A stretch of DNA of 64,000 bases. Origin: Salinisphaera sp052044135. GTDB taxonomy: Bacteria; Pseudomonadota; Gammaproteobacteria; Nevskiales; Salinisphaeraceae. Positions within the stretch are counted from its first letter, which is position 1. Every line of letters starts with the position of its first letter. Below the pieces are notes generated by a model. The model worked only from the letters and a program-made list of their open reading frames with translations, made no database searches and was not told the origin of the DNA. Of this stretch, positions 46,561 through 56,335 are shown piece by piece. The stretch covers positions 1 to 64,000 of the forward strand of contig NZ_JBQDYF010000016.1 in assembly GCF_052044135.1 (NCBI RefSeq), in the 5' to 3' direction. The position numbers and the translations under genes were made by a program.

Positions 46561-47403
46561 TTATTGATCCTTTGTCTTTGAAGCCTCCGGAATACTCCGG
46601 CCCGCCGCTTCGAGCGTCTTTCCGATGCACTGCACGAGCGTCGCGTTGACCCAGACCATGGCGGGTCGGTGCTGGAGAGCGGCGTAGCGCTCGAGCGTAT
46701 CGGTGCCCACATCGCGATAGACATAGAGCAGCATCAGCGGCAGCCGCTGCTCCAACTTGCGGCGGAGCCCTTTCCTCGTATCCGACAGGATACGCTGAAT
46801 TTGTGTTTCGTCGACCCGCCCGGACGGGCCGAGTGCGAGATTGCGCGCCCGGATCATGGCGCCCAGCAGGGTCACGTTAAAGCGCGTCTGCAGATCCGCC
46901 AGCCGCATGTCGCCGGCGAGTTGGTCAACGAGGCGCAACCGCCGCTTTCGCTGATGACCGGCCGGCTTGTCCGTGAATTGCTTGAAACCGCGGGCGAATC
47001 CCGGCTGGCCCACCTTGCGCCGGAGCGCGATCATCTTTCGCGCCAGCGGCTTGTCCAGCCATTCGGCCGCCCGCGCGAGATCGCGAGTCCGGCCCTGGTC
47101 GCGTGCCGACTTCGCCAGGCGGCGGATGGTCTGTTCGACCAAAGGCGAGGGTGCAAAGGCCCGATTCACCCGACGATCCACTTGCTGGCGCCGGCCCAGC
47201 GCAACCGACTGCGGCAGATTGCGATTGAGCGACCCCGACACCGCGGGCGCGGCCTGGGCCAGCAGTCCCGAGACCTGATACACCGACACCAGATGCCGCG
47301 CGGCCGCCCGATCCGTGCGCCCCGAATGCAACGCGCACCCTGCGACAACCAACGCCAACGCAAGCAATGAGCCGATGAGATAGCATCGGCGCGCCCCTTT
47401 CAT
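46561..47403 (-). CDS. Putative lipoprotein of unknown function (DUF2059-like part)
   Basis: A 280-residue protein with a lipoprotein signal (LLALALVVAGC, Cys at about residue 23) and a helical, very basic mature part. The C-terminal half is reminiscent of DUF2059 proteins, but I am not certain. It starts at ATG 47403 with no clear ribosome site, only 14 bases from the divergent gene at 47418. Confidence 0.65.
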   Translation of the reverse strand: MKGARRCYLIGSLLALALVVAGCALHSGRTDRAAARHLVSVYQVSGLLAQAAPAVSGSLNRNLPQSVALGRRQQVDRRVNRAFAPSPLVEQTIRRLAKSARDQGRTRDLARAAEWLDKPLARKMIALRRKVGQPGFARGFKQFTDKPAGHQRKRRLRLVDQLAGDMRLADLQTRFNVTLLGAMIRARNLALGPSGRVDETQIQRILSDTRKGLRRKLEQRLPLMLLYVYRDVGTDTLERYAALQHRPAMVWVNATLVQCIGKTLEAAGRSIPEASKTKDQ

Positions 47404-47417
47404 TTGCGACTCGTGCC

Positions 47418-47954
47418 GTGAACAATCCCGAGACTGTACGCGAACGCCCGGCGCCGACCGCCCATATCACCCGTGTCGACGGGATCGGGACCGAGACGCT
47501 GCGCCAGCTGTTGGCCGACTTTCAGCTCAGCGTCACCGAGGTCCCGCTCGACGCCCCGATCCCCGGCAGCTTCTGGGGCGAGGCCGAAGCCGGGTTGCAG
47601 GGCGATACGCTGCTGGTGCGCCCCGACACCCCGTTGCATTCCGCGTTGCACGAGGCCGGTCACTACGTCTGCATGGACCCGGCACGCCGGGCCTTACTGG
47701 ATACTGATGCCGGCGGCGACTACGACGAAGAAAACGCCGTGTGCTACTGGCAGATCATGATCTGCGACCGTATCGATGGCATGGACCGGGCCACGATGTG
47801 CGCCGACATGGACGCCTGGGGCTATACCTTCCGCCTCGGCAGCGCGGCCGCCTGGTTTGCCGACGACGCCGAGGATGCGCGAGCCTGGCTGATCGCACAG
47901 GGCTTGCTGGATGATGCCGCCGATCGACTGCTCTCGGGCCTGCGCGAGGCCTGA
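47418..47954 (+). CDS. Putative metalloprotease-like protein with HEAGH motif
   Basis: A 178-residue protein with no signal peptide. It has HEAGHYVCMDPARR near residue 78, matching HExxH zinc peptidases (gluzincin-like), followed by an acidic stretch DYDEENAVCYWQI that could supply a third ligand. No further family is recognised. The start is GTG 47418; its upstream region is almost nil, so its promoter would lie within the divergent lipoprotein gene. Confidence 0.7.
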   Translation: MNNPETVRERPAPTAHITRVDGIGTETLRQLLADFQLSVTEVPLDAPIPGSFWGEAEAGLQGDTLLVRPDTPLHSALHEAGHYVCMDPARRALLDTDAGGDYDEENAVCYWQIMICDRIDGMDRATMCADMDAWGYTFRLGSAAAWFADDAEDARAWLIAQGLLDDAADRLLSGLREA

Positions 47955-48168
47955 GCTCGACTCGGCTGGGCACACCGTAGCCTGGAAACAACAGTCCGCC
48001 AATTCACGCAATCGCCGCAACTAGCGGCGAACGCAAATAACACAGCCAGCAAAACCAGTGATCCCGGCGGGCCATGGCGTGGCTATTGGTCCGCGTTCTA
48101 GCTGTCGTTTATTTGCATTAATTCGCGTTCATTTGCGGACGGTTTACGTCTTCTCACACGATCCGGGG
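47955..48168. other. Gap with imperfect inverted repeat arms
   Basis: The segment GGCGAACGCAAATAACAC (near 48023-48042) and a later stretch TCGTTTATTTGCATTAATTC (near 48109) are inverted near-copies of each other, and a third related piece GCGTTCATTTGCGGAC follows. This looks like a short decayed repeat element between convergent genes. Confidence 0.45.
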
Positions 48169-48918
48169 CTACTTGCCCTTGGCCTGATCGGCCACGGCCT
48201 TGGCGGCTTTCTCGGCCGCGTCGGCATCGCCGAGATAGCCCGATTCAATGACGTTCAGCTCGTCGTCGAGCTGGTAGCGCAACGGGATGCCGGTGGGGAT
48301 ATTCAGACCGGTGATTTCATCGTCGGCAATGCCGTCGAGATACTTCACCAGCGCCCGCAGGCTGTTGCCGTGGGCGGCGACCAGCACGTCGTCGCCGGCT
48401 TTCAGACGGGGCGCAATGGCATCGTGCCAGTACGGCAGCACGCGCTCGAGCGTCAGCTTGAGGGATTCGGTACCCGGCAGCACGCGGGCGTCGAGCCTGG
48501 CATAGCGCGGATCGTTGCGCGGGTGTCCCGGGTCGTCGACGCCCATTTCGGGCGGCGGCGTGTCGTAGCTGCGGCGCCAGATGTGCACCTGATCGTCGCC
48601 GTGCTTTTCGGCCGTCTCCGATTTGTCCAGCCCCTGCAGGCCGCCATAATGGCGCTCGTTGAGCCGCCAGTGGCGCTCGACATCCACCCAGGGCTGCTCC
48701 ATTTCGCTGAGCGCGATCCATAACGTCTTGATCGCACGGGTCAGCACGGAGGTGAAGGCGATATCGAAGCGGATGTTCTCGTCCGCCAGCAGCCTGCCTG
48801 CCCGCTTTGCCTCGTCGCGCCCCGTCTCGGTCAGGTCGACATCGACCCATCCGGTGAAGCGATTTTCCAGATTCCACTGACTCTGTCCGTGGCGCAGGAG
48901 TACCAGCTGGCCGGCCAT
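48169..48918 (-). CDS. gpmA: 2,3-bisphosphoglycerate-dependent phosphoglycerate mutase
   Basis: A 249-residue glycolytic enzyme. The RHG(Q) phospho-His motif is LLRHGQSQWNLENRFTGW at the start, and the second His is in VLVAAHGNSLRALVKYLDG. The Tyr/Arg-rich middle ERHYGGLQGLDK is typical of the dPGM group. AGGAGAGG precedes the ATG. It stands alone. Confidence 0.95.
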   Translation of the reverse strand: MAGQLVLLRHGQSQWNLENRFTGWVDVDLTETGRDEAKRAGRLLADENIRFDIAFTSVLTRAIKTLWIALSEMEQPWVDVERHWRLNERHYGGLQGLDKSETAEKHGDDQVHIWRRSYDTPPPEMGVDDPGHPRNDPRYARLDARVLPGTESLKLTLERVLPYWHDAIAPRLKAGDDVLVAAHGNSLRALVKYLDGIADDEITGLNIPTGIPLRYQLDDELNVIESGYLGDADAAEKAAKAVADQAKGK

Positions 48919-49063
48919 GACCTCTCCTTGGATTGTCTTGTCGTCGGAGAGGGCAGATTAACTTAACTGGCAGCATCACGGGTAATGCCGCGCCCATGCC
49001 GGCGCCCGCGACGCCGACACAAGCGGGCCGGGGCCCGGCCGCAAATATCGCGCGAGGGCCGGG

Positions 49064-49477
49064 TCAGCTGTTGCCGTTGTCGGCGTAGAGAATGTGAATA
49101 TCGTGCTGAATGCCCCAGTCGCGGGCTTTAGCGACATCGTGACCCATATAGATATCGATCTTGTTGGTCCAGCGCGCGGCCATCTTGTCGCGCACGACAT
49201 ACACCCCGGGCAACCCCTGGATTTTCACCTTGGTGCCGTGGGTGAGACCCTTTTTGATCAGATCGCGCGAGACCGCGATCGCGTGCATTCCCGGCTTGAG
49301 CACATCGCCCCACGCCGCCACCGACGGGTCGTGCCGGGTGGTCTGGGCGGGCACCGAGTTGTAGGCCGATGCCGCCACGCTCAACGTTTTCCACTCAACG
49401 GATTCTGCACTGGCCGCACCACAACTCGTCAGCAGCAGCAAGCCCGCACAGGCAACGGCGCATACCTTTCGGCGCAT
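49064..49477 (-). CDS. 3D-domain secreted protein
   Basis: A 137-residue exported protein (signal MRRKVCAVACAGLLLLTSCGAASA, possible lipobox). The mature part is a 3D/double-psi barrel with the three Asp markers: AYNSVPAQTTRHDPSVAAWGD, RDKMAARWTNKIDIYMG. Such domains bind or cleave peptidoglycan (MltA-like). The protein is short and single-domain, as in some gammaproteobacterial orphan 3D proteins. Confidence 0.83.
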   Translation of the reverse strand: MRRKVCAVACAGLLLLTSCGAASAESVEWKTLSVAASAYNSVPAQTTRHDPSVAAWGDVLKPGMHAIAVSRDLIKKGLTHGTKVKIQGLPGVYVVRDKMAARWTNKIDIYMGHDVAKARDWGIQHDIHILYADNGNS

Positions 49478-49519
49478 ATCCGGCCCCTCGGCTGTTCTCG
49501 AGCGCGGGATTTTACCCAG

Positions 49520-50410
49520 TCAAGCTGAACAGGGCCTTTCTGCGATATGAAGATTGACGAAATCCGCGATGCGATCGAGCTCGTCGCCGGCCAAGCGAAG
49601 CACCCATGCCAGGGGCGCGATCAACATCACGTGATTCACACCCGGATAAATTTTCACTTCGGCCGATCCGCACGCCTGCCTGACCCGGGCGGCCATATTC
49701 GTCGTGTTTTTCGGCAACACCGTGGTATCCGCCCCGCCGTGCAGCAACAGCATCGGCGGCTCGTCGCCATTGACGAAATGGATCGGCTGCGTATTCGGCC
49801 CATTAAGTTTCGGCGCGAATATCTTCTGCAGAACGGGGTCGGTGATGGGCAGAAAATCGTACGGCCCGGACAGGCCGATGAAGCCCGATAGATCGTGGAT
49901 CGAAGCACCGGCATCGGCCAGGTATCGTGCATTCGTGGCCAGCATCGCCGCGATCTGCGCGCCGGCCGAATGGCCGGCCACGAACAGATGGCAGGCGTTG
50001 CCGCCGTAGGCGCCGATGTGCCGTTTCGTCCAGGCCACGGCGGCGGCGCCGTCATCGATGAAGGCCGGAAATCTGACGTTCGGGTACAACCGGTAATCGG
50101 GCAGGACAGCCGTAATGCCCCGCGAGGCCAACGCCTCGCCGACAAAGCGGTAGCCGTTCTTGTTGCCGGTCTGCCAGCTGCCTCCGTAAAAAAACACCAC
50201 CACCGGGCGGCCGGCGGCGGGCCTGCGCGGTGCGTAGACATCGAGCTTCTGGCGCGGCTGATCGCCATAGGCGATGTTCGAATGCCGGGCGTAGCCCCAG
50301 CGCGGTACCAGGGCATTGATCCAGAACTGGCCGGAACAGGCGGCGCGCAGCCCGGTCAGCAGGCCCATGGCCGCCAGGCGCCCGAACAGGGCAGCGCCGG
50401 GCCGACTCAC
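49520..50410 (-). CDS. Alpha/beta hydrolase (carboxylesterase-like)
   Basis: A 296-residue exported or membrane-linked hydrolase (hydrophobic N-terminus) of the hormone-sensitive-lipase/BD-FAE type. The oxyanion motif is FFYGGSWQTG, the nucleophile elbow is GHSAGAQ (about residue 140), and the Asp/His are in GGADTTVLP and PGVNHVMLI. The substrate is unknown. It overlaps the gor stop by 4 bases, a likely two-gene unit with gor upstream. Confidence 0.86.
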   Translation of the reverse strand: MSRPGAALFGRLAAMGLLTGLRAACSGQFWINALVPRWGYARHSNIAYGDQPRQKLDVYAPRRPAAGRPVVVFFYGGSWQTGNKNGYRFVGEALASRGITAVLPDYRLYPNVRFPAFIDDGAAAVAWTKRHIGAYGGNACHLFVAGHSAGAQIAAMLATNARYLADAGASIHDLSGFIGLSGPYDFLPITDPVLQKIFAPKLNGPNTQPIHFVNGDEPPMLLLHGGADTTVLPKNTTNMAARVRQACGSAEVKIYPGVNHVMLIAPLAWVLRLAGDELDRIADFVNLHIAERPCSA

Positions 50411-51756
50411 GTCATGGTCACGAATTCTTCCGCACTGGTCGGATGAATGGCGACGGTGTCGTCGAAATCGCGCTTGGTGGCGCCCATCTTCACGGCCACG
50501 GCAAAGCCCTGGGTCATTTCGTCGGCGCCGTCACCGATGACATGCGCCCCCACGACTTTTTCGTCTTCGCCCACGCAGACCAGCTTCATGTCGGACGGTG
50601 TCTTCTCATCGAGCACGCCGTGGTACAGCGCCACGTAGTGACTGGTATAGATCTTCACCGCGCCGTCGCCATAGGCCGCGCGCGCCTCGGCTTCCGACAG
50701 GCCGACGGTGCCGATCGGCGGATGGGTGAACACCACGCTCGGAATGTTGTGATAGTTCAGCCGCCGCTCCGGCATGCCGCCGAACAGACGATCGGCGAGG
50801 CGCCGCCCGGCCGCGATGGCCACCGGCGTGAGTTCGACGGCGCCGGTCACGTCGCCCAGGGCATGTATGCCTTCGACCGGCGTGTCCTGCCATTCGTCGA
50901 CCGGCACCGTGCCGTCGGCGTGGAGTTCCAGCCCGGTGTTTTCCAACCCGAGGCCTTCGGTGTTGGGTATGCGCCCGATGGCCCAGATCAGCTCGTCGAA
51001 GCCGCCGATCGTGCTGCCATCCTCGAAACGCGCGACGATACCGCCGTCGCCTTCGGCGAGCTCGGCTACCGGGCGCTTCATGTGGATCGCGATACCGGCG
51101 GCGCGCATGCGCTCGATCAGCGTCTCGCCGAGCATGGCGTCGAAACCCGCCAGCACGTGATCCTTGCGCAGCAGCAGCGTGACCCGGCTGCCGAGCGCGT
51201 TCAGCACGCCGGCCAGTTCGCAGGCGATATAACCGCTGCCGACAATGGCTACCCGCTCGGGGCGCTGCGTCCAGGTGAAAAACCCGTCCGAATCGGTGCC
51301 GAGCGCGGCGCCCGGAATCTCGGGCCAGCGCGGCTTGCCGCCGGTAGCGATCAGCACATGCGTCGCACTGATCCGCCGACCATCGACCTCGACCGTCCGG
51401 GTATCGACGAAGTGGGCCTCGCCCGCGACGTATTCCACGCCGCTCTTGTCGAGATTGCGGTCGTAGATGCCGTTCAGGCGTTTGATGTAGGTTTCGCGGT
51501 TGGCCACCAGCGTCGACCAGTCGTGATCGGGCGGCACCGCGTTGAAGCCGTAGTCGTGGGCATGGGCCGCGTGGATGGCGAATTCAGCGGCATGCCACAT
51601 CACTTTCTTGGGCACGCAGCCGACGTTCACACAGGTGCCACCCAGACGCCCACGCTCGACGAGCACGACTTTCGCACCGTGGGCAGCGGCGCGACGCGCG
51701 GTGGCAATACCACCGGAGCCACCGCCGATAACGAGCAGGTCACAAGCCTCGGACAT
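50407..51756 (-). CDS. gor: Glutathione-disulfide reductase
   Basis: A 449-residue FAD- and NADPH-dependent disulfide reductase. It has an FAD motif LLVIGGGSGGIATARRAA, the redox GGTCVNVGCVPKK, an NADPH-binding GSGYIACELAGVL with RKD for phosphate, and the C-terminal His-Glu in IHPTSAEEF. It keeps glutathione reduced in the cytoplasm. ATG 51756 gives the family start. Confidence 0.94.
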   Translation of the reverse strand: MSEACDLLVIGGGSGGIATARRAAAHGAKVVLVERGRLGGTCVNVGCVPKKVMWHAAEFAIHAAHAHDYGFNAVPPDHDWSTLVANRETYIKRLNGIYDRNLDKSGVEYVAGEAHFVDTRTVEVDGRRISATHVLIATGGKPRWPEIPGAALGTDSDGFFTWTQRPERVAIVGSGYIACELAGVLNALGSRVTLLLRKDHVLAGFDAMLGETLIERMRAAGIAIHMKRPVAELAEGDGGIVARFEDGSTIGGFDELIWAIGRIPNTEGLGLENTGLELHADGTVPVDEWQDTPVEGIHALGDVTGAVELTPVAIAAGRRLADRLFGGMPERRLNYHNIPSVVFTHPPIGTVGLSEAEARAAYGDGAVKIYTSHYVALYHGVLDEKTPSDMKLVCVGEDEKVVGAHVIGDGADEMTQGFAVAVKMGATKRDFDDTVAIHPTSAEEFVTMT

Positions 51757-51897
51757 GATCCTTGGTCCATCAATCAATCGAATATCCGCATTGTAGGCAC
51801 GCCGCCGCAGCCCCGGCCAGCCGCGACCGCGCCCTTGATTGCAGCGGGTTGCACCGCATCATCATGCAATTACCGACAATGGCCCGCGAGGCGATAA

Positions 51898-53979
51898 ATG
51901 AGTGCAGTGACTGAAGCCGCCGACAATCCGCTCCTCGATATGCTGGCAACCGGCGAACTGCCGGACTTCGAACAGCTGTCGCCCGAACATGCGGAGCCGG
52001 CGATCGATACCCTGATCGCCGAGGCGCAGGCGGCGATCGAGCGCTGCACGACCGATGCCACGGCCAGCGGCTGGGCCGGCCTCATCGCTCCGGTCGAGGA
52101 CGCCGAAGACCGCCTCGAACGCGCCTTCTCCCCGGTCGCACACATGCACGCGGTGATGGACTCGCCGGAATGGCGCGAGGCCTACCAGACCTGTTTGCCC
52201 AAACTGACCGCCTTCTCCTCGGAGGTGGGCCAGAACACGGCGCTTTATGAAGCTATCAAGGCGCTTCGCGATGGCGACGAGTTCGCCAGGCTGGATGCGA
52301 CCCGGCAGCGCGTAATCACCGATCGCCTGCGCGACTTCGAACTGGCCGGCGTGGCCCTGTCCGAAGACGCCAAGGCGCGCTACAAGGAGATCGCGCAGCG
52401 CCTGTCGGCGCTCTCCACCACCTTTGAACAGAATGTGCTGGATGCCACCCAGATCTGGCAGCGGCACATCACCGACCATGCCGCGCTGGAGGGCCTGCCC
52501 CAATCCGCGCTCGATCTGCTGGCACAGAACGCGGCCCACAAGGACATGGACGGCTGGCTGATCACCCTCGACGCGCCCAGCTTCCTCGCCGTGCTCACCT
52601 ATGCCGAGGATCGGGCGCTGCGGCATGCCGTGTACGAAGCCTTCGCCACCCGCGCTTCCGATGCCGGCCCGCATGCCGGCGAATACGACAACTCGCCGGT
52701 CATGGACGAGATCCTCGCGCTACGGCACGAAGCCGCCGGCCTGCTCGGATTCGACAACTACGCCGAGCGCTCACTGGCCCGCAAGATGGCCGAATCGCCG
52801 GCCCAGATCGAAGCCTTCCTGCTCGATCTGGCCGAGCGCAGCTTCGCGCCCGCCCGCGAGGAACTGGCCGCGCTGCGGGGCCTGGCCGCCGAGGACGGCA
52901 TCGACGAACTGGCCGCCTGGGACATTGCCTACTATGCCGAAAAACTCAAGGAGGCCCGCTACGACTTCTCCGACGAGGACCTACGGCCCTACTTCCCCGC
53001 CCCGGCCGTGATCGACGGCCTGTTCAAGGTCACCCAGCGCCTGTACGACGTGAATATCCACGCCCGTGACGACGTGCCCGTCTATCACCCCGACGTGACC
53101 GTCTACGAGATCACCGATGCCGACGGCACCTCGCGGGGGGTGTTCTATCTCGACCCGTATGCCCGCGAAGGCAAGCGCGGCGGCGCCTGGATGCATCCAT
53201 TCCAGAACCGGCGCGTCATGGACGACGGCGGCGTGCAGAAACCGCTGGCGTTTCTCACCTGCAACTTCTCGCCGCCGGTCGGCGGCAAGCCGGCGCTGCT
53301 CACCCACGACGAAGTCACCACCCTGTTCCACGAGTTCGGCCACGGCCTCCACCACATGCTCACGCGCGTGGCGCGGCCGTCGCTGGCCGGCATCTCCGGC
53401 GTGGAATGGGACGCGGTCGAACTGCCCAGCCAGTTCATGGAGAACTGGTGCTGGTACCGCGAATCACTCGACCTGTTCGCGGCTCACTACGAGACCGGCG
53501 AGCCCGTCCCGCAGGCGCTGTTCGACAAGCTCGCAGCGGCCCGCAACCACATGGCCGGCTGGCAGATGCTGCGCCAGGTAGAGATCTCGCTGTTCGACCT
53601 GCGCCTGCATCGCGACTTCGACCCCGAGCAGGGTGCCGCCGTGATGGACACGCTCAACCAGGTGCGCGCCGAGGTATCCCTGCTGCCCGCGCCCGAGTTC
53701 AATCGCTTCCCGCACAGCTTCATGCACATCTTCGCGGGCGGCTACGCGGCCGGTTACTACAGCTACAAATGGGCCGAAGTGCTATCGGCCGACGCCTTCT
53801 CGGCGTTCGAGGAAACCGACCTGTTCGATACTGAAACCGGGCGCCGTTTTCTCACCGAAGTGCTGGAACGCGGCGCCACCCGCGATGCCATGGACAGCTT
53901 CGTCGCCTTTCGCGGCCGGGAGCCCTCGATCGACGCGCTGCTGCGCCACAGCGGGCTGGGCGGGCCGAAAGCGGCCTGA
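51898..53979 (+). CDS. prlC: Oligopeptidase A (M3 family)
   Basis: A 693-residue cytoplasmic zinc metallopeptidase that degrades signal peptides and other small peptides. The active site is TLFHEFGHGLHHML (about residue 478) with the third ligand Glu in GVEWDAVELPSQFMENW. The C-terminal SFMHIFAGGYAAGYYSYKWAE is a family hallmark. Length matches E. coli OpdA. It is not linked here to other heat-shock genes. Confidence 0.95.
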   Translation: MSAVTEAADNPLLDMLATGELPDFEQLSPEHAEPAIDTLIAEAQAAIERCTTDATASGWAGLIAPVEDAEDRLERAFSPVAHMHAVMDSPEWREAYQTCLPKLTAFSSEVGQNTALYEAIKALRDGDEFARLDATRQRVITDRLRDFELAGVALSEDAKARYKEIAQRLSALSTTFEQNVLDATQIWQRHITDHAALEGLPQSALDLLAQNAAHKDMDGWLITLDAPSFLAVLTYAEDRALRHAVYEAFATRASDAGPHAGEYDNSPVMDEILALRHEAAGLLGFDNYAERSLARKMAESPAQIEAFLLDLAERSFAPAREELAALRGLAAEDGIDELAAWDIAYYAEKLKEARYDFSDEDLRPYFPAPAVIDGLFKVTQRLYDVNIHARDDVPVYHPDVTVYEITDADGTSRGVFYLDPYAREGKRGGAWMHPFQNRRVMDDGGVQKPLAFLTCNFSPPVGGKPALLTHDEVTTLFHEFGHGLHHMLTRVARPSLAGISGVEWDAVELPSQFMENWCWYRESLDLFAAHYETGEPVPQALFDKLAAARNHMAGWQMLRQVEISLFDLRLHRDFDPEQGAAVMDTLNQVRAEVSLLPAPEFNRFPHSFMHIFAGGYAAGYYSYKWAEVLSADAFSAFEETDLFDTETGRRFLTEVLERGATRDAMDSFVAFRGREPSIDALLRHSGLGGPKAA

Positions 53980-54018
53980 TCGCAAGCACGCGGGTGCCAG
54001 GCCGGATGGCGCCCGCTT

Positions 54019-54498
54019 TCACATCACCGCACCGACACGCGGCTCGAATGCCTTGCGGATCCGTGCCACCCGATCGCGGTTCACCCCGAAATCGTAGTAG
54101 CCGATGCGCGAGGATGATTTGACGTCGATGATCGATTCGGCGGGCTGGATGATGAACGTGACATCGTCCACAAAGCCGAGCGTGGTGGTGAAGGTCGCAT
54201 GAATGAAACGACCCTCGGCCGCGACGATTCTGGCGTTGCCCTGGCTGGCAAGCACCGCGAGCAGGGCCTGCCTTGCCCGCCCGGCCGACCCCTTGTAGAC
54301 GAGCGGCATGACGTAGTGCGAATCATCCGGCGCGGCCTGGGACGATACGCAATGCGGCGCGGGGGCACAGGGGGTGAAATGGCTGTTGTCCACCCTGAAC
54401 CGCTGCGGCGGGCCGGCGGCGCAGCCAGCCAGGCCCGCGGCCATTACAATGGCGACAACGGTCGGTCTGTGGATCAGCTTGTCGAATACACGGGACAT
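54019..54498 (-). CDS. DUF1499 lipoprotein
   Basis: A 159-residue probable lipoprotein (AAGLAGCAAG lipobox). DUF1499 signatures are APHCVSSQ near residue 46, FIHATFTTTLGFVDDVTFII and SSSRIGYYDFGVNRDRVARI. The function is unknown; the family is periplasmic and widespread. It is divergent from xthA across 86 bases. Confidence 0.85.
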   Translation of the reverse strand: MSRVFDKLIHRPTVVAIVMAAGLAGCAAGPPQRFRVDNSHFTPCAPAPHCVSSQAAPDDSHYVMPLVYKGSAGRARQALLAVLASQGNARIVAAEGRFIHATFTTTLGFVDDVTFIIQPAESIIDVKSSSRIGYYDFGVNRDRVARIRKAFEPRVGAVM

Positions 54499-54584
54499 GG
54501 CGCTCGCTCGTCGCGTTCGAGAGTTTCGATGCTACACCCGCCGCCTCCATTCACCGCCATTCACTGCTGCCGACACGGACGCCC

Positions 54585-55364
54585 ATGCAAATCGCGACCT
54601 GGAACGTGAACTCGCTCAACGTGCGCCTGCCGCATGTTACCGCCTGGCTGGAGAAAAATCCGGTCGATGCGCTCGCCCTGCAGGAAACCAAGCTCACCGA
54701 CGACAAGTTTCCGGTCGAGGCACTCACCGAAGCCGGCTATCACAGTGTCTTCTCGGGCCAGAAGACCTACAACGGCGTGGCCCTGCTGTCGAAAACCCCG
54801 GCCACCGACGTCATCACGGCTTTGCCGGACTTCGAGGATGACCACAAGCGCGTGATCGCGGGCACCGTGGACGGCGTGCGCGTGATCGGGGTGTACTGCC
54901 CGAACGGCAAGGATCTGGACAACCCGAGCTATGACTACAAGCTGGCCTGGTTCGAAGCCCTGCGCCTGTGGCTCGCGCGCGAACTCGAAAGCCACGACCA
55001 ACTCGTGCTCACCGGCGACTTCAACGTCGCGCCCCGCCCCGAGGACACCTACGACGCCGACAAGTGGGAAGGCCGTATCCTGTGCTCACCGCCCGAGCGT
55101 GCGGCGTTGCAGGCCTTGCTCGACACCGGGCTCACTGATTGCTGGACGGCCTTCGAAGCCGACAAGGAAGGCCGGCATCGCTTTACCTGGTGGGATTATC
55201 GCAACGGCGGCTGGGCCCGCAACGCGGGGCTGCGTATCGATCACATTCTGGCTTCGCCGGCGTTGGCGCAAGCCTGTACCGATTGCCGCGCCCACGTCGG
55301 CGAACGTGGGCGCAAGCGCCCGTCGGATCACGTGCCGGTCGTGGGTACTTTCGATATCGTTTAA
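54585..55364 (+). CDS. xthA: Exodeoxyribonuclease III (AP endonuclease)
   Basis: A 259-residue base-excision repair enzyme. It has IATWNVNSLNVRLP, ALQETKLTDDKFP with the catalytic Glu, the TGDFNVAPRPEDTYD and WWDYRNGGWARNAGLRIDHIL sections, and the closing SDHVPV. It starts at ATG 54585. It converges with the oxidoreductase gene across 20 bases. Confidence 0.95.
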   Translation: MQIATWNVNSLNVRLPHVTAWLEKNPVDALALQETKLTDDKFPVEALTEAGYHSVFSGQKTYNGVALLSKTPATDVITALPDFEDDHKRVIAGTVDGVRVIGVYCPNGKDLDNPSYDYKLAWFEALRLWLARELESHDQLVLTGDFNVAPRPEDTYDADKWEGRILCSPPERAALQALLDTGLTDCWTAFEADKEGRHRFTWWDYRNGGWARNAGLRIDHILASPALAQACTDCRAHVGERGRKRPSDHVPVVGTFDIV

Positions 55365-55384
55365 GCGCCTATTCCAACAGGCTC

Positions 55385-56335
55385 TCAGTAACGGCTCGAT
55401 TGGGCGACGGCCGCGTTGATGCGCTCCAGTGTTTCGATCACCGTGACCGCGCTCGCGCCGTCCGAACGCGGACGCTGGCGCGTTTTAACGCAATCCAGGA
55501 AGTGCGCCAGTTCCAGCCGCAACGGCTGTGCGTCGCCGCGGTGCACGACTTCGCTGCCTTCGTCGTGGTTCTGCAGATCGGCGTCGATCCACTTGCGGTG
55601 ATGCGTCACGGTCTGGGCCACTTCGTCGTAGACGAGCATGCCGCGTGAGCCGCGCAGCAGGGTGCGCCGCGTGGTCTCGGGCCACAGCCAGGAGGTATGG
55701 ATATTGCCGCGCATGCCACTGGGGAATTCCAGGTGCACATGGACCTCGTCCTCGACCGCCAGCCCGAGCATGCGATGGCCAGTGCCGCGCACGCGCTCGG
55801 GCGCCTCGCCGGTGAGATAGAGCATGATCGCCATATCGTGCACGCCGATATCCCAGATCACGTTCTCCGCGCTGCGGGCACGCCCGAGATTGAGCCGCTC
55901 GTGCCGGATCGAGAACAGCTCGCCCAGCTCGCCGGCCTCGACGTACGCCTTGATCCAGGCAATGGCCGGCTGGTACATCAACAGGTGGCCGACCATGAGG
56001 ATGCGCCCGCCGGCCTCGGCCGCCTGGGCCACTTCGCGCGCATCGTCCGAGCTATGGGTCATCGGCTTTTCGACGAACACATCCTTGCCGGCCCGGACCG
56101 CGGCGAGCGCGATCTCGTGATGCGTCGGCGTGGGCGTGGCGATCGCCACCGCATCGCAGTCCGAGGCCAGCGCCGCCTGCCAGTCGGCATACAGGGCAAG
56201 TTCGGGATGCGCCGCGGCATAGGCATTGAGGCGCCGGTTATTGCCCTCGACGATACCCGACAACACGCCCAGCGCCTCGAGATTGTTGATGATGTTCTTG
56301 CCCCAGGCGCCGGCGCCGATCGCTACGATTTTCAT
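55385..56335 (-). CDS. Gfo/Idh/MocA-family NAD(P)-dependent oxidoreductase
   Basis: A 316-residue sugar-type oxidoreductase. It has the Rossmann start VAIGAGAWGKNIINN, AIATPTPTHHE, the EKPMTH motif and a catalytic IWDIGVHDMAIM with Asp/His. It resembles WlbA/WbpB-type enzymes of nucleotide-sugar metabolism, but the substrate cannot be fixed. ATG 56335 follows an open frame with no conserved residues. No polysaccharide genes are nearby. Confidence 0.85.
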   Translation of the reverse strand: MKIVAIGAGAWGKNIINNLEALGVLSGIVEGNNRRLNAYAAAHPELALYADWQAALASDCDAVAIATPTPTHHEIALAAVRAGKDVFVEKPMTHSSDDAREVAQAAEAGGRILMVGHLLMYQPAIAWIKAYVEAGELGELFSIRHERLNLGRARSAENVIWDIGVHDMAIMLYLTGEAPERVRGTGHRMLGLAVEDEVHVHLEFPSGMRGNIHTSWLWPETTRRTLLRGSRGMLVYDEVAQTVTHHRKWIDADLQNHDEGSEVVHRGDAQPLRLELAHFLDCVKTRQRPRSDGASAVTVIETLERINAAVAQSSRY

